Notes: a model not told the origin generated them from the letters alone. 64,000 nt of DNA from Blautia sp. (GCA_021772055.1 JAETNR010000006.1:1-64000); one strand, 5' to 3'. Shown: positions 8,311-18,161, counted from the stretch's first letter. Made by a program: numbers and translations.

Positions 8311-9201
8311 TCAGAGATTTACCAGACGCTGATACTCCCTGGGACTGTAGCCCACCCGGCTATGGAATACTCTGGAGAAATAGGAGGAGCTGGAAAAACC
8401 GCACTGCTCCGCGATTTCCGTAATGTTTCCGTTCCCGCTGGAGAGAAGGGCAAGGCTCTGCTCGATCCGGTAGTTTAAAAGATAATCAAACAGGGATTCC
8501 CGCATATGTTTTTTGAAAAAACGGCAGCACTCGCTGGAACAGATATTGACCTCCGAAGCAATGTCTTCCAAGGTGATCCTTTCTCTGTAATGGCTGTGAA
8601 TATAGGTAAGAATCTGTTTTAACCGTGCCATATTCCTGACCGCAATCCGGTCATCCGCAGTCTTTGGCACATGCCTGCATACGATCCGCCAGATTTCCAT
8701 GAGAAGGAGGTAAATCTGAAAATCATAATCTTCTTCCTGTTTCTGGTCCTGATAGAGTGCTTCTATTTTTTTCAGCTTTTCCAGGATATTGTTTTCCCAG
8801 TCAGCAGAAGAATTCAGGACAACACAGGGAATGGATGGATTTTCCACGATCCTGTTCACATAGCCGGTTTTTAAAAAGCTGTCCTTATATCCTTCCAGAA
8901 GGCGGGGATGAAAGGTGATGGACACATAATGACAATCCTTTTCATCAACAGGACGGCCTGTGTGGAGCATATTTGAATTGCACAGAAGCCCCTGGCCCTC
9001 TTTCAGGCGGTACAGCTCTTCATTTACCTGGTATTGGATTTCTCCTTCCAGTACATAAGTCCATTCCAGCTCCGTATGCCAGTGCCACATGAAAGATTTC
9101 CGCTCGTAATTAGAAAGGCGTTCGTGGCTTACCAGCACAGGAAATTCATAAGTTCCGTGGATTTTAATCTCTTTTTGGTTGCGGTCAGTCTGAATCTGCA
9201 T
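8311..9201 (-). CDS. AraC-family regulator, probably of galK-galE
   Basis: Transcription factor of 297 residues with an N-terminal cupin sensor (MWHWHTELEWTYVLEGEIQY, then LCNSNMLHTGRPV) and a C-terminal double helix-turn-helix (LEDIASEVNICSSECCRFFKKHM; EQCGFSSSSYFSRVFHSRVGYSP). Start 9201 is chosen because GAGGTATTT precedes it; the longer frame to 9264 adds an AT-coded stretch that overlaps the gene's own promoter. It is divergent from galK and likely controls galactose use, though other targets are possible. Confidence 0.9.
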   Translation of the reverse strand: MQIQTDRNQKEIKIHGTYEFPVLVSHERLSNYERKSFMWHWHTELEWTYVLEGEIQYQVNEELYRLKEGQGLLCNSNMLHTGRPVDEKDCHYVSITFHPRLLEGYKDSFLKTGYVNRIVENPSIPCVVLNSSADWENNILEKLKKIEALYQDQKQEEDYDFQIYLLLMEIWRIVCRHVPKTADDRIAVRNMARLKQILTYIHSHYRERITLEDIASEVNICSSECCRFFKKHMRESLFDYLLNYRIEQSLALLSSGNGNITEIAEQCGFSSSSYFSRVFHSRVGYSPREYQRLVNL

Positions 9202-9262
9202 AAATACCTCAATATAGTTCAAAAAATATATAAAATAATCGTAGAAATTATGGCTGATTCTC

Positions 9263-9290
9263 ATTATAATAGCATTAACAGGAAAGTCAA
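9263..9290 (-). promoter_or_regulatory. Promoter of the AraC regulator, overlapping the galK control region
   Basis: Minus strand TTGACT-N16-TATAAT. The core ATTATAAT (9263-9270) also gives TATAAT on the plus strand (9265-9270), so divergent transcription toward galK may start from the same few bases. The plus-strand -35 is weak, as expected if galK needs an activator. Confidence 0.65.
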
Positions 9291-9331
9291 GAACACTTTA
9301 ATACAAAGAAGGAAAAGGAGTACGTCCAACT

Positions 9332-10615
9332 ATGAAGGCAGAGCAGGTAAAAGAGTTATTAAAAAAGGATTCTTCCGTACAGCTTCTGGAACAGATGTAC
9401 GGCAAGGGAAAAGCAGAAGGAAATGCAGCACGCTATGAGATGGCTGCAGAGGGATTTCGGGAAAGATTCGGAGACAGAGAATTTGAATTTTTTACTTCCC
9501 CCGGAAGAACTGAGATCGGCGGAAACCATACAGACCACAACCAGGGGAGGATCCTGGCAGGAAGCATCCAGATGGATTGTGTTGCAGCGGCAGCAGCAAA
9601 TGATACGGAAACTATCCGCATTATCAGCGAAACTTATAAACAGGACCTGGTGATTGATCTCAGTGCCCTTGCTCCTGACGAACAGACAACAGGAACCCTT
9701 CCTCTGGTAAAGGGAGTTCTTGCAGGTTTAAAGAACAGGGGATTCAAAGTCCACGGATTTGATGCTTATGTAACCAGCAATGTAATCGGAGGCTCCGGCG
9801 TAAGCTCTTCCGCATCTTTTGAAATGCTGGTATGCTCTATTGTGGATTATCTTTTTAACGGCTATACACGAGATGTGGTTTCCTATGCAAAAGCAGGGCA
9901 GTATGCAGAGAACAAATACTGGCTGAAAGGCTCCGGGCTTCTGGATCAGATGGCCTGTGCAGTAGGAGGAATCATTACCATTGATTTTGCCAATGCAGAG
10001 GAACCGGCTGTGCGCAGAGTAGACTGCAATTTTGACGATCTTGGGCTGGATCTGGTGATCGTAAATACAGGAAAAGGACATGCGGATTTAAGTGCAGAGT
10101 ATTCCGCAGTGCCAAACGAAATGAAAAGCGTTGCCAAATATTTCCATAAAGAAGTGCTCGCTCAGGCGGAGGAAGAAGATGTGATCGCAAATGCCAGGGA
10201 TATTCGTAAGACTTGCGGCGACCGTGCCCTGCTTCGGGCATTCCATTTCTTTGAAGAAAACAAGCGTGTGGATAAACAGGTTGCTGCGTTGGAGAATGGA
10301 AATAAGGAAGCATTTTTGCGTGAGATCACAGCATCCGGCAATTCCTCCTGGAAATGGCTTCAGAACTGTTATCTCAATGAAACCCCTGATGACCAGGCGA
10401 TTACCTGTGCGCTATCTCTCACAGAATTGTTCCTTTCCGGAATCGGGGACGGAGCCTGCCGTGTACATGGCGGAGGTTTTGCAGGTGTGATTGCAGCTTT
10501 TGTACCAAAGAAGTATACAGAAGAATACAGAAGATATATAAATAAAGCATTGGGCGAGGGGAGCGCATTTGTGATGCATATCCGCAGCCAGGGTGCAGTT
10601 CGCGTAGAATTTTAA
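9332..10615 (+). CDS. galK: Galactokinase
   Basis: Phosphorylates alpha-D-galactose with ATP in the cytoplasm, the entry step of the Leloir pathway. The 427-residue GHMP kinase has the galactokinase signature near residue 56 (PGRTEIGGNHTDHNQG), the ATP-binding GHMP motif GGSGVSSSASFE near residue 151, and the C-terminal motif GDGACRVHGGGFAGVIAAF. It is somewhat longer than the enterobacterial enzyme. GGAG lies 11 nt upstream. galE follows after 57 nt; galT, which would complete the pathway, is not in this window. Confidence 0.95.
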   Translation: MKAEQVKELLKKDSSVQLLEQMYGKGKAEGNAARYEMAAEGFRERFGDREFEFFTSPGRTEIGGNHTDHNQGRILAGSIQMDCVAAAAANDTETIRIISETYKQDLVIDLSALAPDEQTTGTLPLVKGVLAGLKNRGFKVHGFDAYVTSNVIGGSGVSSSASFEMLVCSIVDYLFNGYTRDVVSYAKAGQYAENKYWLKGSGLLDQMACAVGGIITIDFANAEEPAVRRVDCNFDDLGLDLVIVNTGKGHADLSAEYSAVPNEMKSVAKYFHKEVLAQAEEEDVIANARDIRKTCGDRALLRAFHFFEENKRVDKQVAALENGNKEAFLREITASGNSSWKWLQNCYLNETPDDQAITCALSLTELFLSGIGDGACRVHGGGFAGVIAAFVPKKYTEEYRRYINKALGEGSAFVMHIRSQGAVRVEF

Positions 10616-10672
10616 AATACGCAGGATAAAAAGTAATTGCTTTGTCAGGATAAGATTAAGGAGGAAAAGATT

Positions 10673-11689
10673 ATGGCAATTTTAGTAACAGGCGGTGCTG
10701 GATATATTGGAAGCCACACAGTAGTGGAACTTCAGAATGCAGGATATGAGGTAGTGGTTCTTGACAACTTAAGCAATTCCAGTGAAAAATCCCTGGAGCG
10801 TGTGGAGAAGATCACAGGCAAACCGGTGAAATTTTACAAAGCAGATATTCTGGACAGAGAAGCCCTGAACCATATTTTCGAACAGGAGAAGATTGATTCC
10901 TGTATTCACTTCGCAGGGTTAAAGGCAGTAGGCGAATCTGTTGCGAAGCCATGGGAATATTATGAAAACAACATTGCAGGAACCCTGACCTTAGTGGATG
11001 TGATGAGAAAAAACGGCGTAAAGAATATCATTTTCTCTTCCTCCGCAACCGTATACGGGGATCCTGCCATCATCCCTATTACGGAGGAATGTCCGAAAGG
11101 GCAGTGCACAAACCCATACGGCTGGACAAAATCCATGCTGGAGCAGATCCTTTCCGATATCCAGAAAGCAGACAATGAATGGAATGTAGTGCTTCTTCGC
11201 TATTTTAACCCCATCGGTGCTCATAAGAGCGGAACCATTGGCGAGAATCCCAATGGTATTCCAAATAACCTGATGCCTTATATCACCCAGGTTGCCGTGG
11301 GGAAGCTGAAAGAGCTTGGGGTATTCGGTGATGATTACGATACTCCGGACGGCACCGGAGTGAGAGATTATATCCATGTGGTAGACCTTGCCAGAGGCCA
11401 TGTAAAAGCCTTGAAAAAGATCGAAGACAATTCCGGATTAAGCATTTATAACCTGGGCACAGGAAAAGGCTACAGTGTCCTTGACATTGTGAAAAATTTT
11501 GAGGCAGCTACAGACGTAAAGATTCCGTATGTGATCAAAGCTCGCCGCCCCGGTGACATTGCCACCTGCTATTCTGATGCATCCAAAGCAAAAGAAGAGC
11601 TTGGCTGGGAAGCAGAATACGGCATTAAAGAAATGTGCGCGGATTCCTGGAACTGGCAGAGCAAAAATCCAAACGGATACGAAGAATAA
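10673..11689 (+). CDS. galE: UDP-glucose 4-epimerase
   Basis: Interconverts UDP-galactose and UDP-glucose using bound NAD. The 338-residue protein starts [20 protein letters not shown], with the Rossmann GxxGxxG motif. It has the catalytic serine region [10 protein letters not shown], the YxxxK pair in [14 protein letters not shown], and the [13 protein letters not shown] segment. Start 10673 follows GGAGG with 8-nt spacing; the in-frame ATG at 10637 lacks one. It is co-transcribed with galK and ends at a strong terminator. Confidence 0.97.
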   Translation: MAILVTGGAGYIGSHTVVELQNAGYEVVVLDNLSNSSEKSLERVEKITGKPVKFYKADILDREALNHIFEQEKIDSCIHFAGLKAVGESVAKPWEYYENNIAGTLTLVDVMRKNGVKNIIFSSSATVYGDPAIIPITEECPKGQCTNPYGWTKSMLEQILSDIQKADNEWNVVLLRYFNPIGAHKSGTIGENPNGIPNNLMPYITQVAVGKLKELGVFGDDYDTPDGTGVRDYIHVVDLARGHVKALKKIEDNSGLSIYNLGTGKGYSVLDIVKNFEAATDVKIPYVIKARRPGDIATCYSDASKAKEELGWEAEYGIKEMCADSWNWQSKNPNGYEE

Positions 11690-11696
11690 AAAAGAC

Positions 11697-11726
11697 GAGA
11701 ATCCTCTTTTGAGGGTTCTCTTTTTT
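11697..11726 (+). terminator. Intrinsic terminator of galK-galE
   Basis: Ten-bp stem GAGAATCCTC / GAGGGTTCTC (one G-U pair) with a TTTT loop, then six T. Confidence 0.9.
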
Positions 11727-11774
11727 GAATGTAACGAATAAAAAGAAATATTGTAAGATTTTTTGCAGAAGCTC

Positions 11775-11803
11775 TTTAAAAAGGTTAGAAAATAAAATAT
11801 AAT
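11775..11803 (+). promoter_or_regulatory. Promoter of the Sel1-repeat gene
   Basis: TTTAAA-N17-TATAAT, about 90 nt upstream of the start codon at 11896. Confidence 0.5.
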
Positions 11804-11895
11804 GGGGAAGATGTCTATTGTATAGAAAATTCACGGTGACAGCTTATGGAACCCTGAAAGACTGTTTTGGGGGAATTTGTGAAGGAGAAAACCGG

Positions 11896-12608
11896 ATGAT
11901 ATATATTTGCTCAGATAAAAATTGTTATTATATTGCGGAAAGCGAGATCCCTTTGCTGAAGTGCCCTGACTGTGGAAAGGAGCTTAAAAAGGTTCGGGAG
12001 GAGGTACTGGACCCGGCAAGGCTGAACTCCCTTGGGGTGTGGAGAATGCAGCATCTGACAGAGGAACATCTGGAAGAAGATTTAAAAAGGGCAGCCTCTT
12101 GTTTTGAAAGGGCATATCTTCTGGGAAACCCCATAGCTGCGGAGAATCTCGGACTTTGCTATGAGCGGGGTGACGGTATGGAAAAAAGTATAGACAGGGC
12201 AGTGCAAATGTACCGTTATGCAGCAGAGCACGGGAATATCAGTGCATGCTATCGGTTTGGAAACTGCTGTTATGAAGGCGTGGGGAGAGAAAAGTCCTAT
12301 GAAAATGCATTCACCTGGTATCAGAATGCAGCAGAAAAAAAGCATGCGTCAGCCACCAATATGGTAGGTTACATGTACGAATATGGACAGGGAACAGCGG
12401 CCGCTGTGAGCAGGACGGCGATTTTGAAAAAGCCGTGTACTGGTATGAGCAGGCGATAGCAGAGGGATACCAGAAGGCAAAGGAAAATCTGGTTGTTTTG
12501 TATCGCGAGCACAAAGATTACGAGAAAGCGGAGAAGGTTCTGAAGGAGCCGGAGGCGGAAGACGATCCCCAAACTTCTGTGTCCCGGAAAACAGAGAAAA
12601 ACAGATAG
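11896..12608 (+). pseudogene. Zinc-ribbon plus Sel1-repeat protein, frameshifted
   Basis: The reading frame opened at 11896 (AAGGAG 8 nt upstream) encodes a two-CxxC zinc ribbon (residues 5-25) followed by Sel1/TPR-like repeats of about 36 residues (ASCFERAYLLGNPIAAENLG, QMYRYAAEHGNISACYRFG, TWYQNAAEKKHASATNMVG). Near 12394-12407 the Sel1 pattern stops and the frame runs into unrelated residues, ending at 12459. In the -1 frame the pattern resumes at once (DFEKAVYWYEQAIAEGYQKA) and continues to a stop at 12606. One base appears missing. A 14-bp perfect palindrome containing GCGGCCGC sits exactly at the break, so a sequencing error is as likely as a real mutation. Sel1 proteins usually act as interaction scaffolds. 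Confidence 0.8.
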
Positions 12609-12627
12609 AAACCAGGAGGAATGTGAA

Positions 12628-13455
12628 ATGATACAGGAAATTAAACCGCATACATTCAGGAATGAATACAGGCATATACAGGCGGAAAAAGACGATCTCT
12701 GTCTGGGATATAAAAACGGACAAATTCTTGCAGGTTATACAAACGGCAGGATCGTTTACCCTACATTTGAGGCAATCGGCCTTGCCCCGGAAAAGGGGAT
12801 TTATGCTTTTTCCGTAGACAGGAAACCTGTTTTTCTTACCCTGGAGGAGACAGAAGAAAAGGGAGAATTTACATATCAGCCTTTAAATATCCTCCGCCAG
12901 GCGATGCCAAAGGAACTGGCATATGCAGGAATCGTAGGAAATCACCTGCACACATGGTATTTGGATAATGTTTTCTGCGGAAGATGCGGGGAACGTTTGG
13001 AGCATGATACCAAAGAACGTATGATGCATTGTCCCTGCTGTCAAAATAAGATTTATCCCAAAATCTGTCCTGCGGTCATTGTATGTGTCACACATCAGGG
13101 AAAGGTGATCCTTACCAAATACGCAGGGAGAGACTATACCAAATACGCCCTGATTGCCGGGTTTGCGGAAATCGGTGAAACGATCGAAGAGACCGTCTCC
13201 AGGGAAGTCATGGAAGAGGTCGGCATCAAAGTAAAAAATATTACCTATTACAAAAGCCAGCCCTGGGGATTTTCCGGGGGACTTTTGATGGGCTTTTTCT
13301 GCGAAGCAGATGGGGATACCGCCCTGACCGTAGATACAGACGAGCTTTCCCTTGGGGAATGGGTGGATATCCGGCAGCTGAAGGATATGGACGATGGCGT
13401 AAGCCTTACCAGGGAAATGATGAGGGTGGCTTATGAACGCTCCCTGCGGGAATGA
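12628..13455 (+). CDS. nudC: NAD(+) diphosphatase / RNA deNADding Nudix hydrolase
   Basis: Hydrolyses NAD(H) to NMN and AMP and, in characterised family members, removes NAD caps from RNA 5' ends. The 275-residue protein has the NudC layout: an N-terminal domain, a zinc ribbon (CGRCGERLEHD...CPCCQNK, about residues 117-140), and a catalytic domain with a perfect Nudix box (G-x5-E-x7-RE-V-M-EE-V-G-I, starting near residue 181). The NADH-specificity motif is SQPWGF where the family usually has SQPWPF. AGGAGG precedes the ATG. The last 25 bp overlap the end of the convergent AraC gene. Confidence 0.93.
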   Translation: MIQEIKPHTFRNEYRHIQAEKDDLCLGYKNGQILAGYTNGRIVYPTFEAIGLAPEKGIYAFSVDRKPVFLTLEETEEKGEFTYQPLNILRQAMPKELAYAGIVGNHLHTWYLDNVFCGRCGERLEHDTKERMMHCPCCQNKIYPKICPAVIVCVTHQGKVILTKYAGRDYTKYALIAGFAEIGETIEETVSREVMEEVGIKVKNITYYKSQPWGFSGGLLMGFFCEADGDTALTVDTDELSLGEWVDIRQLKDMDDGVSLTREMMRVAYERSLRE

Positions 13456-14300
13456 AAATGATCCATTTGCAGATCCTTTTTTCGGAGACGCTGGGGCGCT
13501 GCTCCGTAGAGCTTTTTGAAGGTGCGAAGAAAAACTTTATAATTGGTGATTCCGTGTTTTTCCATGAGAAGAGTAATGGAATCATCAGAGCGATTCAGTT
13601 CCTGATAGAGCTTCACCACCCGGATGTCATTAAGGTATTCCAAAAAGGTCTGCCCTGTGTATTTTTTGAAGATGCGGCAGAAATATTCCCGGCTTAAGCC
13701 CAGGAAATCTGCGGCTGCATCCAGGGTCAGGGGTTCCCGGTAATGCTGGTCGATCCAGTTTATCACCCGGATGATCCGCGAAAAATTCTGGTGATCGGAT
13801 ACCGGAACAGCGCTTTTGCGAGAAAAACGGGTGTAAAGGCAGTACAAAAGCTCATAAAGGCGGGCGGTAAAGAGCAGGGAATAGCCGTCTTTTTTTTCTT
13901 TATAGATATGAAGAAGCTCATTTAAGTACTCTCCCGGCTGATGGCCGGATCCTGCAGCAGCTTCCCTGCCGGAAATCAGCGTAGAGAACCGCAGGGATTT
14001 AAAGTCAGGGAAAACACGGGCAAGCTGCCGCGCAGAAATCTGCAGCAGCACGTATTGTGTATTTTCTCCATAAGTCTGTGTCATGTGGATATCCCCGGAG
14101 TTAATGATCAGGATATCTTCCGGGAAAAGTTCATAATATTCTCCCTGGATAATGGCAGTCATTTTTCCGGAAATAAGAAGCAGGATTTCCAGATATTCAT
14201 GCCAGTGGGTTGTAATGGTCAGGGGGGTGGTATTTATAAGTTCAAAACGGGCAGGCAGACCGCGGCTTTCCTGTACGGCCTCATAAGTATAGGAGGGCAT
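13431..14300 (-). CDS. AraC-family regulator, probably of the GH3 operon
   Basis: Transcription factor of 289 residues: N-terminal cupin sensor (THWHEYLEILLLISGKM, then INSGDIHMTQ) and C-terminal AraC helix-turn-helix pair (LDAAADFLGLSREYFCRIFKKYTGQTF; MEKHGITNYKVFLRTFKKLYG). AAAGGAG stands 8 nt before the start. It is divergent from the GH3 beta-glucosidase gene across about 200 bp and is the likely activator of that gene; the effector is unknown. Confidence 0.9.
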   Translation of the reverse strand: MPSYTYEAVQESRGLPARFELINTTPLTITTHWHEYLEILLLISGKMTAIIQGEYYELFPEDILIINSGDIHMTQTYGENTQYVLLQISARQLARVFPDFKSLRFSTLISGREAAAGSGHQPGEYLNELLHIYKEKKDGYSLLFTARLYELLYCLYTRFSRKSAVPVSDHQNFSRIIRVINWIDQHYREPLTLDAAADFLGLSREYFCRIFKKYTGQTFLEYLNDIRVVKLYQELNRSDDSITLLMEKHGITNYKVFLRTFKKLYGAAPQRLRKKDLQMDHFHSRRERS

Positions 14301-14354
14301 GACGGAGGCTCCTTTCTTCTGATAAAGTCAATTCTGACATAGTAATTCCTTTTT

Positions 14355-14383
14355 ATTTTAATAAAAAACCTAAAAAATATCAA
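14355..14383 (-). promoter_or_regulatory. Promoter of the third AraC regulator
   Basis: Minus strand TTGATA-N17-TAAAAT, 54 nt from the start codon. The rest of the 14301-14502 gap is AT-rich, and I could not pick a convincing plus-strand promoter for the GH3 gene. Confidence 0.55.
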
Positions 14384-14502
14384 TATCAACCATAAAATAG
14401 CTAAGAAATGATATAGAAGAATTTTGGGGAACCCTGCATAATAAAGACAACAGATATTCTTACGGAAGCAAATGATCTGAAAAAAACAGGGAGGTATCTA
14501 TC

Positions 14503-17064
14503 ATGAATAAAATGAGAAAACGTGGATTGGTGGGAACCACATCCAATGCAGTGACAGAGAGGGAAATAAAGAACCGCAGGCTGGCAAGGCGTGCCGCTTC
14601 GGAAGGGTTTGTCCTTCTGAAAAACCAGGATCATTTTCTGCCCTTGGAAAAAGGGATAAAATTAGGGCTTTACGGAGCCGGCGCTATTCGGACGATCAAG
14701 GGAGGAACAGGATCAGGAGATGTCAATGAGCGTGACTGTGTAAATATTTATCAGGGGCTTTCCAATGCAGGGTATGAAATTACCAGCAAAGAATGGTTAG
14801 AGTCCTATGACAGTCTGTTTGTACAGGCAAGACTTGACTGGAAAGAAGAAGTCTACAGAAAAATGCCGGAGCTTGACAATAACTTTTTCCGTGCATATTC
14901 CGCAACCCAGTTCCGGATGCCCTGCGGTGAGTCGGTTGATGTGGAAAAGGCAAAGGCTGACGGCGCAGATACGGCAGTTTTTGTTCTGAGTCGTATTGCA
15001 GGAGAAAATGCGGACAGGCATGAGGATGAGGGAGATTACTATATTACAGAGGAAGAAAAAAATCTTCTGAAACAGGTTGCAGAAGCCTACGAAAATGTGG
15101 TGCTGGTGATCAACACAGGCGGCCTTATGGATCTGGCATTTACAGAGGAGTTTTCCAATATCCGTTCTGTCATACAGTTTATGCAGGCAGGACAGGAAGG
15201 AGGAAATGCCTTTGCAGATGTGCTTTGCGGTGAAGTGACCCCGTCCGGAAAAATGACCGATACCTGGGCTATGGCCTACAGCGATTATCCGAATGCAGAT
15301 TTTTTCAGCCACAGGAGCGGAGATGTCTATAAAGAAGAATACAAAGAAGGCATCTATGTAGGATATCGATATTTTGATACCTTTGATGTGCCGGCCCGCT
15401 ACTGCTTCGGCTACGGACTTTCCTATACGGAATTTGAAATGAAGGCAGGGGAGATCAGCCTTGAAGGCATGGGAACGGCAAGTCCTATGGTTTCTGTAAA
15501 TGTGGAAGTAAAGAACACCGGAGATACCTATTCCGGAAAAGAAGTAGCCCAGGTGTATGTTTCCTGCCCTCAGGGAAAGCTTACCAAAGAATTCCGGAGA
15601 CTGGCTGCTTTTGGAAAAACAAATCTTTTAAAGCCCGGCGAAGCCCGGAATATGGAGCTTTCTTTTCCGGTTTATCAGCTTGTATCCTATAGTGAGGAGC
15701 TTGCGGCATGGGTGCTGGAAAAGGGCACTTACGGTATCTGGGTTGGAAATTCCCTTGCGTCTGCAAAGCTTATTGGCAGCCTGAAACTGGATGAGGATAC
15801 GGTCATGGTGCAGTGTGAGCATATTTGTGAAAAGAAACAGGAACTGGAGGAGATCCTTCCGGATCCCGGAAAAATGGCTGCAAAGGAAGCCAAATGGCTT
15901 GAGGAGGCAAAAGGACTTCCCTGTGTGGAATTGAAGGCTTCCGAAATTTTGACGGAAACCATCCGTTATGAAGAATCCTATGGAAAAGGGCAGGAGAGAG
16001 CGAAAGAGATTACAGAGAGCCTGTCTCTGGATCAGCTGGTTGCTTTTGCCACCGGTGATATAAGCAGAGGGCAGAGCGAGCTTGGAAGTGCAGGTCAGAG
16101 CGTTCCGGGAGCGGCAGCAGAAACTGTTTCCGCAGCAGAGGATGATCCGTGGAATGTGGCAAGCATTGTTCTGGCAGACGGTCCTGCAGGCATCCGTCTG
16201 AAACAGTCTTATCAGGTAGTGGATGGCAGGATTGAAGCGGGAGACTTTCTGGAGGCATTGGAAGGGGGATTTTTTGCAGAAAAGAGAGAAATCCTGGGAG
16301 AAGTTTATCATCAGTACTGTACAGCAATTCCTGTGGGAACCCTGCTTGCCCAGACCTGGGATACGGAGCTTCTGAAGGAAGTGGGAGAAATGATCGGACA
16401 TGAGATGGAACTTTTTGAAGTGACTCTCTGGCTGGCTCCTGGCATGAACATCCACAGAAATCCCCTTTGCGGAAGAAACTTTGAATATTATTCCGAGGAT
16501 CCGCTCCTTTCCGGTATGATGGCTTCTGCCATTACACTTGGCGTACAGAAGGTTCCCGGATGCGGCACGACGATCAAGCATTTTGCATGCAATAACCAGG
16601 AGGACAACCGTATGGGCTCCGACAGCGTTCTTTCTGAGAGAACTCTTCGGGAGATTTATCTGAAAGGGTTTGAATTCGCAGTGAAGAACTCCCAGCCTAT
16701 GTCCATCATGACCTCCTATAATCTGATCAATGGTGTTCATACTGCCAACAGCCATGATCTTTGTACCAAGGCTGCAAGAAATGAATGGGGATTTGCAGGA
16801 GCCATTATGACAGACTGGACTACAACGACCGATTCTACTGCTGGTGAATGTACGGCTTCCGGCTGTATGCGTGCAGGAAATGACATGGTAATGCCAGGAG
16901 ACCGCGCAGACCACGAAAATATCCGGAAGGAACTGAAGGAAGGAACCCTGGACATCAGCACCTTGAAGCGGTGTGTGTGCAATACCATACATCTTATTCT
17001 GCAGTCCAACCAGTATGAGGATGCAGTGAGCTATCTGGAGCAGTTTGAGAATCTGAAGGGATGA
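14503..17064 (+). CDS. Glycoside hydrolase family 3 enzyme with permuted domain order
   Basis: Probable cytoplasmic beta-glucosidase; no signal peptide is seen in its 853 residues. The order is reversed relative to most GH3 enzymes: the alpha/beta sandwich domain comes first (residues 25-280, FVLLKN start), then a fibronectin-III-like domain (about 310-430, ending LEKGTYGIWVGNS), then the TIM barrel (about 505-835) with TIKHFACNNQEDNR and the nucleophile Asp771 in GAIMTDWTTT. Such permuted GH3 enzymes are known from Ruminococcus and Butyrivibrio. GAGGT lies 7 nt upstream. A LacI-type regulator follows after 4 bp, so the pair forms an operon under AraC/LacI control. Exact glycoside preference is not readable. 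Confidence 0.9.
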   Translation: MNKMRKRGLVGTTSNAVTEREIKNRRLARRAASEGFVLLKNQDHFLPLEKGIKLGLYGAGAIRTIKGGTGSGDVNERDCVNIYQGLSNAGYEITSKEWLESYDSLFVQARLDWKEEVYRKMPELDNNFFRAYSATQFRMPCGESVDVEKAKADGADTAVFVLSRIAGENADRHEDEGDYYITEEEKNLLKQVAEAYENVVLVINTGGLMDLAFTEEFSNIRSVIQFMQAGQEGGNAFADVLCGEVTPSGKMTDTWAMAYSDYPNADFFSHRSGDVYKEEYKEGIYVGYRYFDTFDVPARYCFGYGLSYTEFEMKAGEISLEGMGTASPMVSVNVEVKNTGDTYSGKEVAQVYVSCPQGKLTKEFRRLAAFGKTNLLKPGEARNMELSFPVYQLVSYSEELAAWVLEKGTYGIWVGNSLASAKLIGSLKLDEDTVMVQCEHICEKKQELEEILPDPGKMAAKEAKWLEEAKGLPCVELKASEILTETIRYEESYGKGQERAKEITESLSLDQLVAFATGDISRGQSELGSAGQSVPGAAAETVSAAEDDPWNVASIVLADGPAGIRLKQSYQVVDGRIEAGDFLEALEGGFFAEKREILGEVYHQYCTAIPVGTLLAQTWDTELLKEVGEMIGHEMELFEVTLWLAPGMNIHRNPLCGRNFEYYSEDPLLSGMMASAITLGVQKVPGCGTTIKHFACNNQEDNRMGSDSVLSERTLREIYLKGFEFAVKNSQPMSIMTSYNLINGVHTANSHDLCTKAARNEWGFAGAIMTDWTTTTDSTAGECTASGCMRAGNDMVMPGDRADHENIRKELKEGTLDISTLKRCVCNTIHLILQSNQYEDAVSYLEQFENLKG

Positions 17065-17068
17065 TTCT

Positions 17069-18091
17069 ATGCGTTACCGTTCAAAAGACATTGCCAGGGA
17101 ACTTGGGATTTCCCCTGCAACGGTTTCCCTTGTCCTGAATAACAAGCCAGGGGTGGGAGAAGAGCGCCGAAGCGAGATTATACGCAAGATTAAGGAGCTG
17201 CACTGTGAGTATCTTTTTAAAGAAGAGACGATATCCAGCGGTGACATTGGTTTTGTTGTGTACCGCTGTGTGGGCAGCATTGTGGATGAATATCCGTTCT
17301 TTAACTACCTGTTGGAAAGTATTAATAAATGTGCTGCAAAGGAAGGGTATAAGCTGAATATTTTTTACCTGGAAAAGGGAATGGGAACGGAGGAACTGGC
17401 CATTTATTTTCGCCAGGCAAAATGTCAGGGATATATTATTTATGCGGTTGAGATGAAAGAGCAGGATTTAAAATTTTTCCAGAAGGTAAAGGAACCCTGT
17501 GTATTTCTGGACAATCTGTTTCCCGGCAGGGAACTGGATGTGGTCTCTGTGGACAACTATCTGGGCGTTTATCAGGGGCTGGAACATCTCTATAAAATGG
17601 GGCACCGGGAAATCGGCTATATGAAAAGCAGGATCCGGATCCCCAGCTTTGAACAGCGCTATGAGGCATTTCTGGATATTGTGAAGAAAAAGGGAATGCA
17701 CTTTCGAAAAGAGTATGAGATGGAGCTGGGCTATGGGGAAGAGGAAACCTACAGGGATGCGGCAGGGTATTTTGAGGAGGAGCGAAAGCTCCCCACTGCC
17801 TTTTTGGCGGACAACGATCTGCTTGCTTGCAGGGCAGTAGGCGTCATGAAGGAAAAGGGCATTCGTGTTCCCGAGGATATTTCCGTGATCGGCTTTGACG
17901 ACAGGACGATCTGTAATTATGTGGAGCCAAAAATGACTACGGTAGCCATTGCAAAAGAGGATATGGGTCTGGCAGCCATCCAGACGCTTCTGTCCCGAAT
18001 CCGCCACGAATACTCCGGAGGAAGACGTACGATGGTAAGCACAAAGCTGGTGCTCCGGGAAAGCGTGAAGCGGGTGGAGCATAGAGGCTGA
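17069..18091 (+). CDS. LacI-family transcriptional regulator
   Basis: Repressor-type regulator of 340 residues. The N-terminal helix-turn-helix is clear (SKDIARELGISPATVSLVLNNKPGVG), followed by a periplasmic-binding-like effector domain ending with the dimer-contact motif ISVIGFDDRTICNYVEPKMTTV. It lies 4 bp after the GH3 stop and is therefore co-transcribed with it, suggesting autoregulation or control of the sugar genes around it. The ligand is unknown. Confidence 0.92.
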   Translation: MRYRSKDIARELGISPATVSLVLNNKPGVGEERRSEIIRKIKELHCEYLFKEETISSGDIGFVVYRCVGSIVDEYPFFNYLLESINKCAAKEGYKLNIFYLEKGMGTEELAIYFRQAKCQGYIIYAVEMKEQDLKFFQKVKEPCVFLDNLFPGRELDVVSVDNYLGVYQGLEHLYKMGHREIGYMKSRIRIPSFEQRYEAFLDIVKKKGMHFRKEYEMELGYGEEETYRDAAGYFEEERKLPTAFLADNDLLACRAVGVMKEKGIRVPEDISVIGFDDRTICNYVEPKMTTVAIAKEDMGLAAIQTLLSRIRHEYSGGRRTMVSTKLVLRESVKRVEHRG

Positions 18092-18161
18092 GAGGATTTC
18101 ATAATAAGTGGTGACTGCGCCGGCAGTTATGTCCGTTTCAAAACGGAAAAAGAAGGGTGGA

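Noticed and set aside
12425-12431. Programmed -1 frameshift site (GAAAAAG) in the Sel1 gene
   Set aside because: The residues before it in the original frame already lack the Sel1 pattern, so the shift lies further upstream, and no stimulatory structure is evident.
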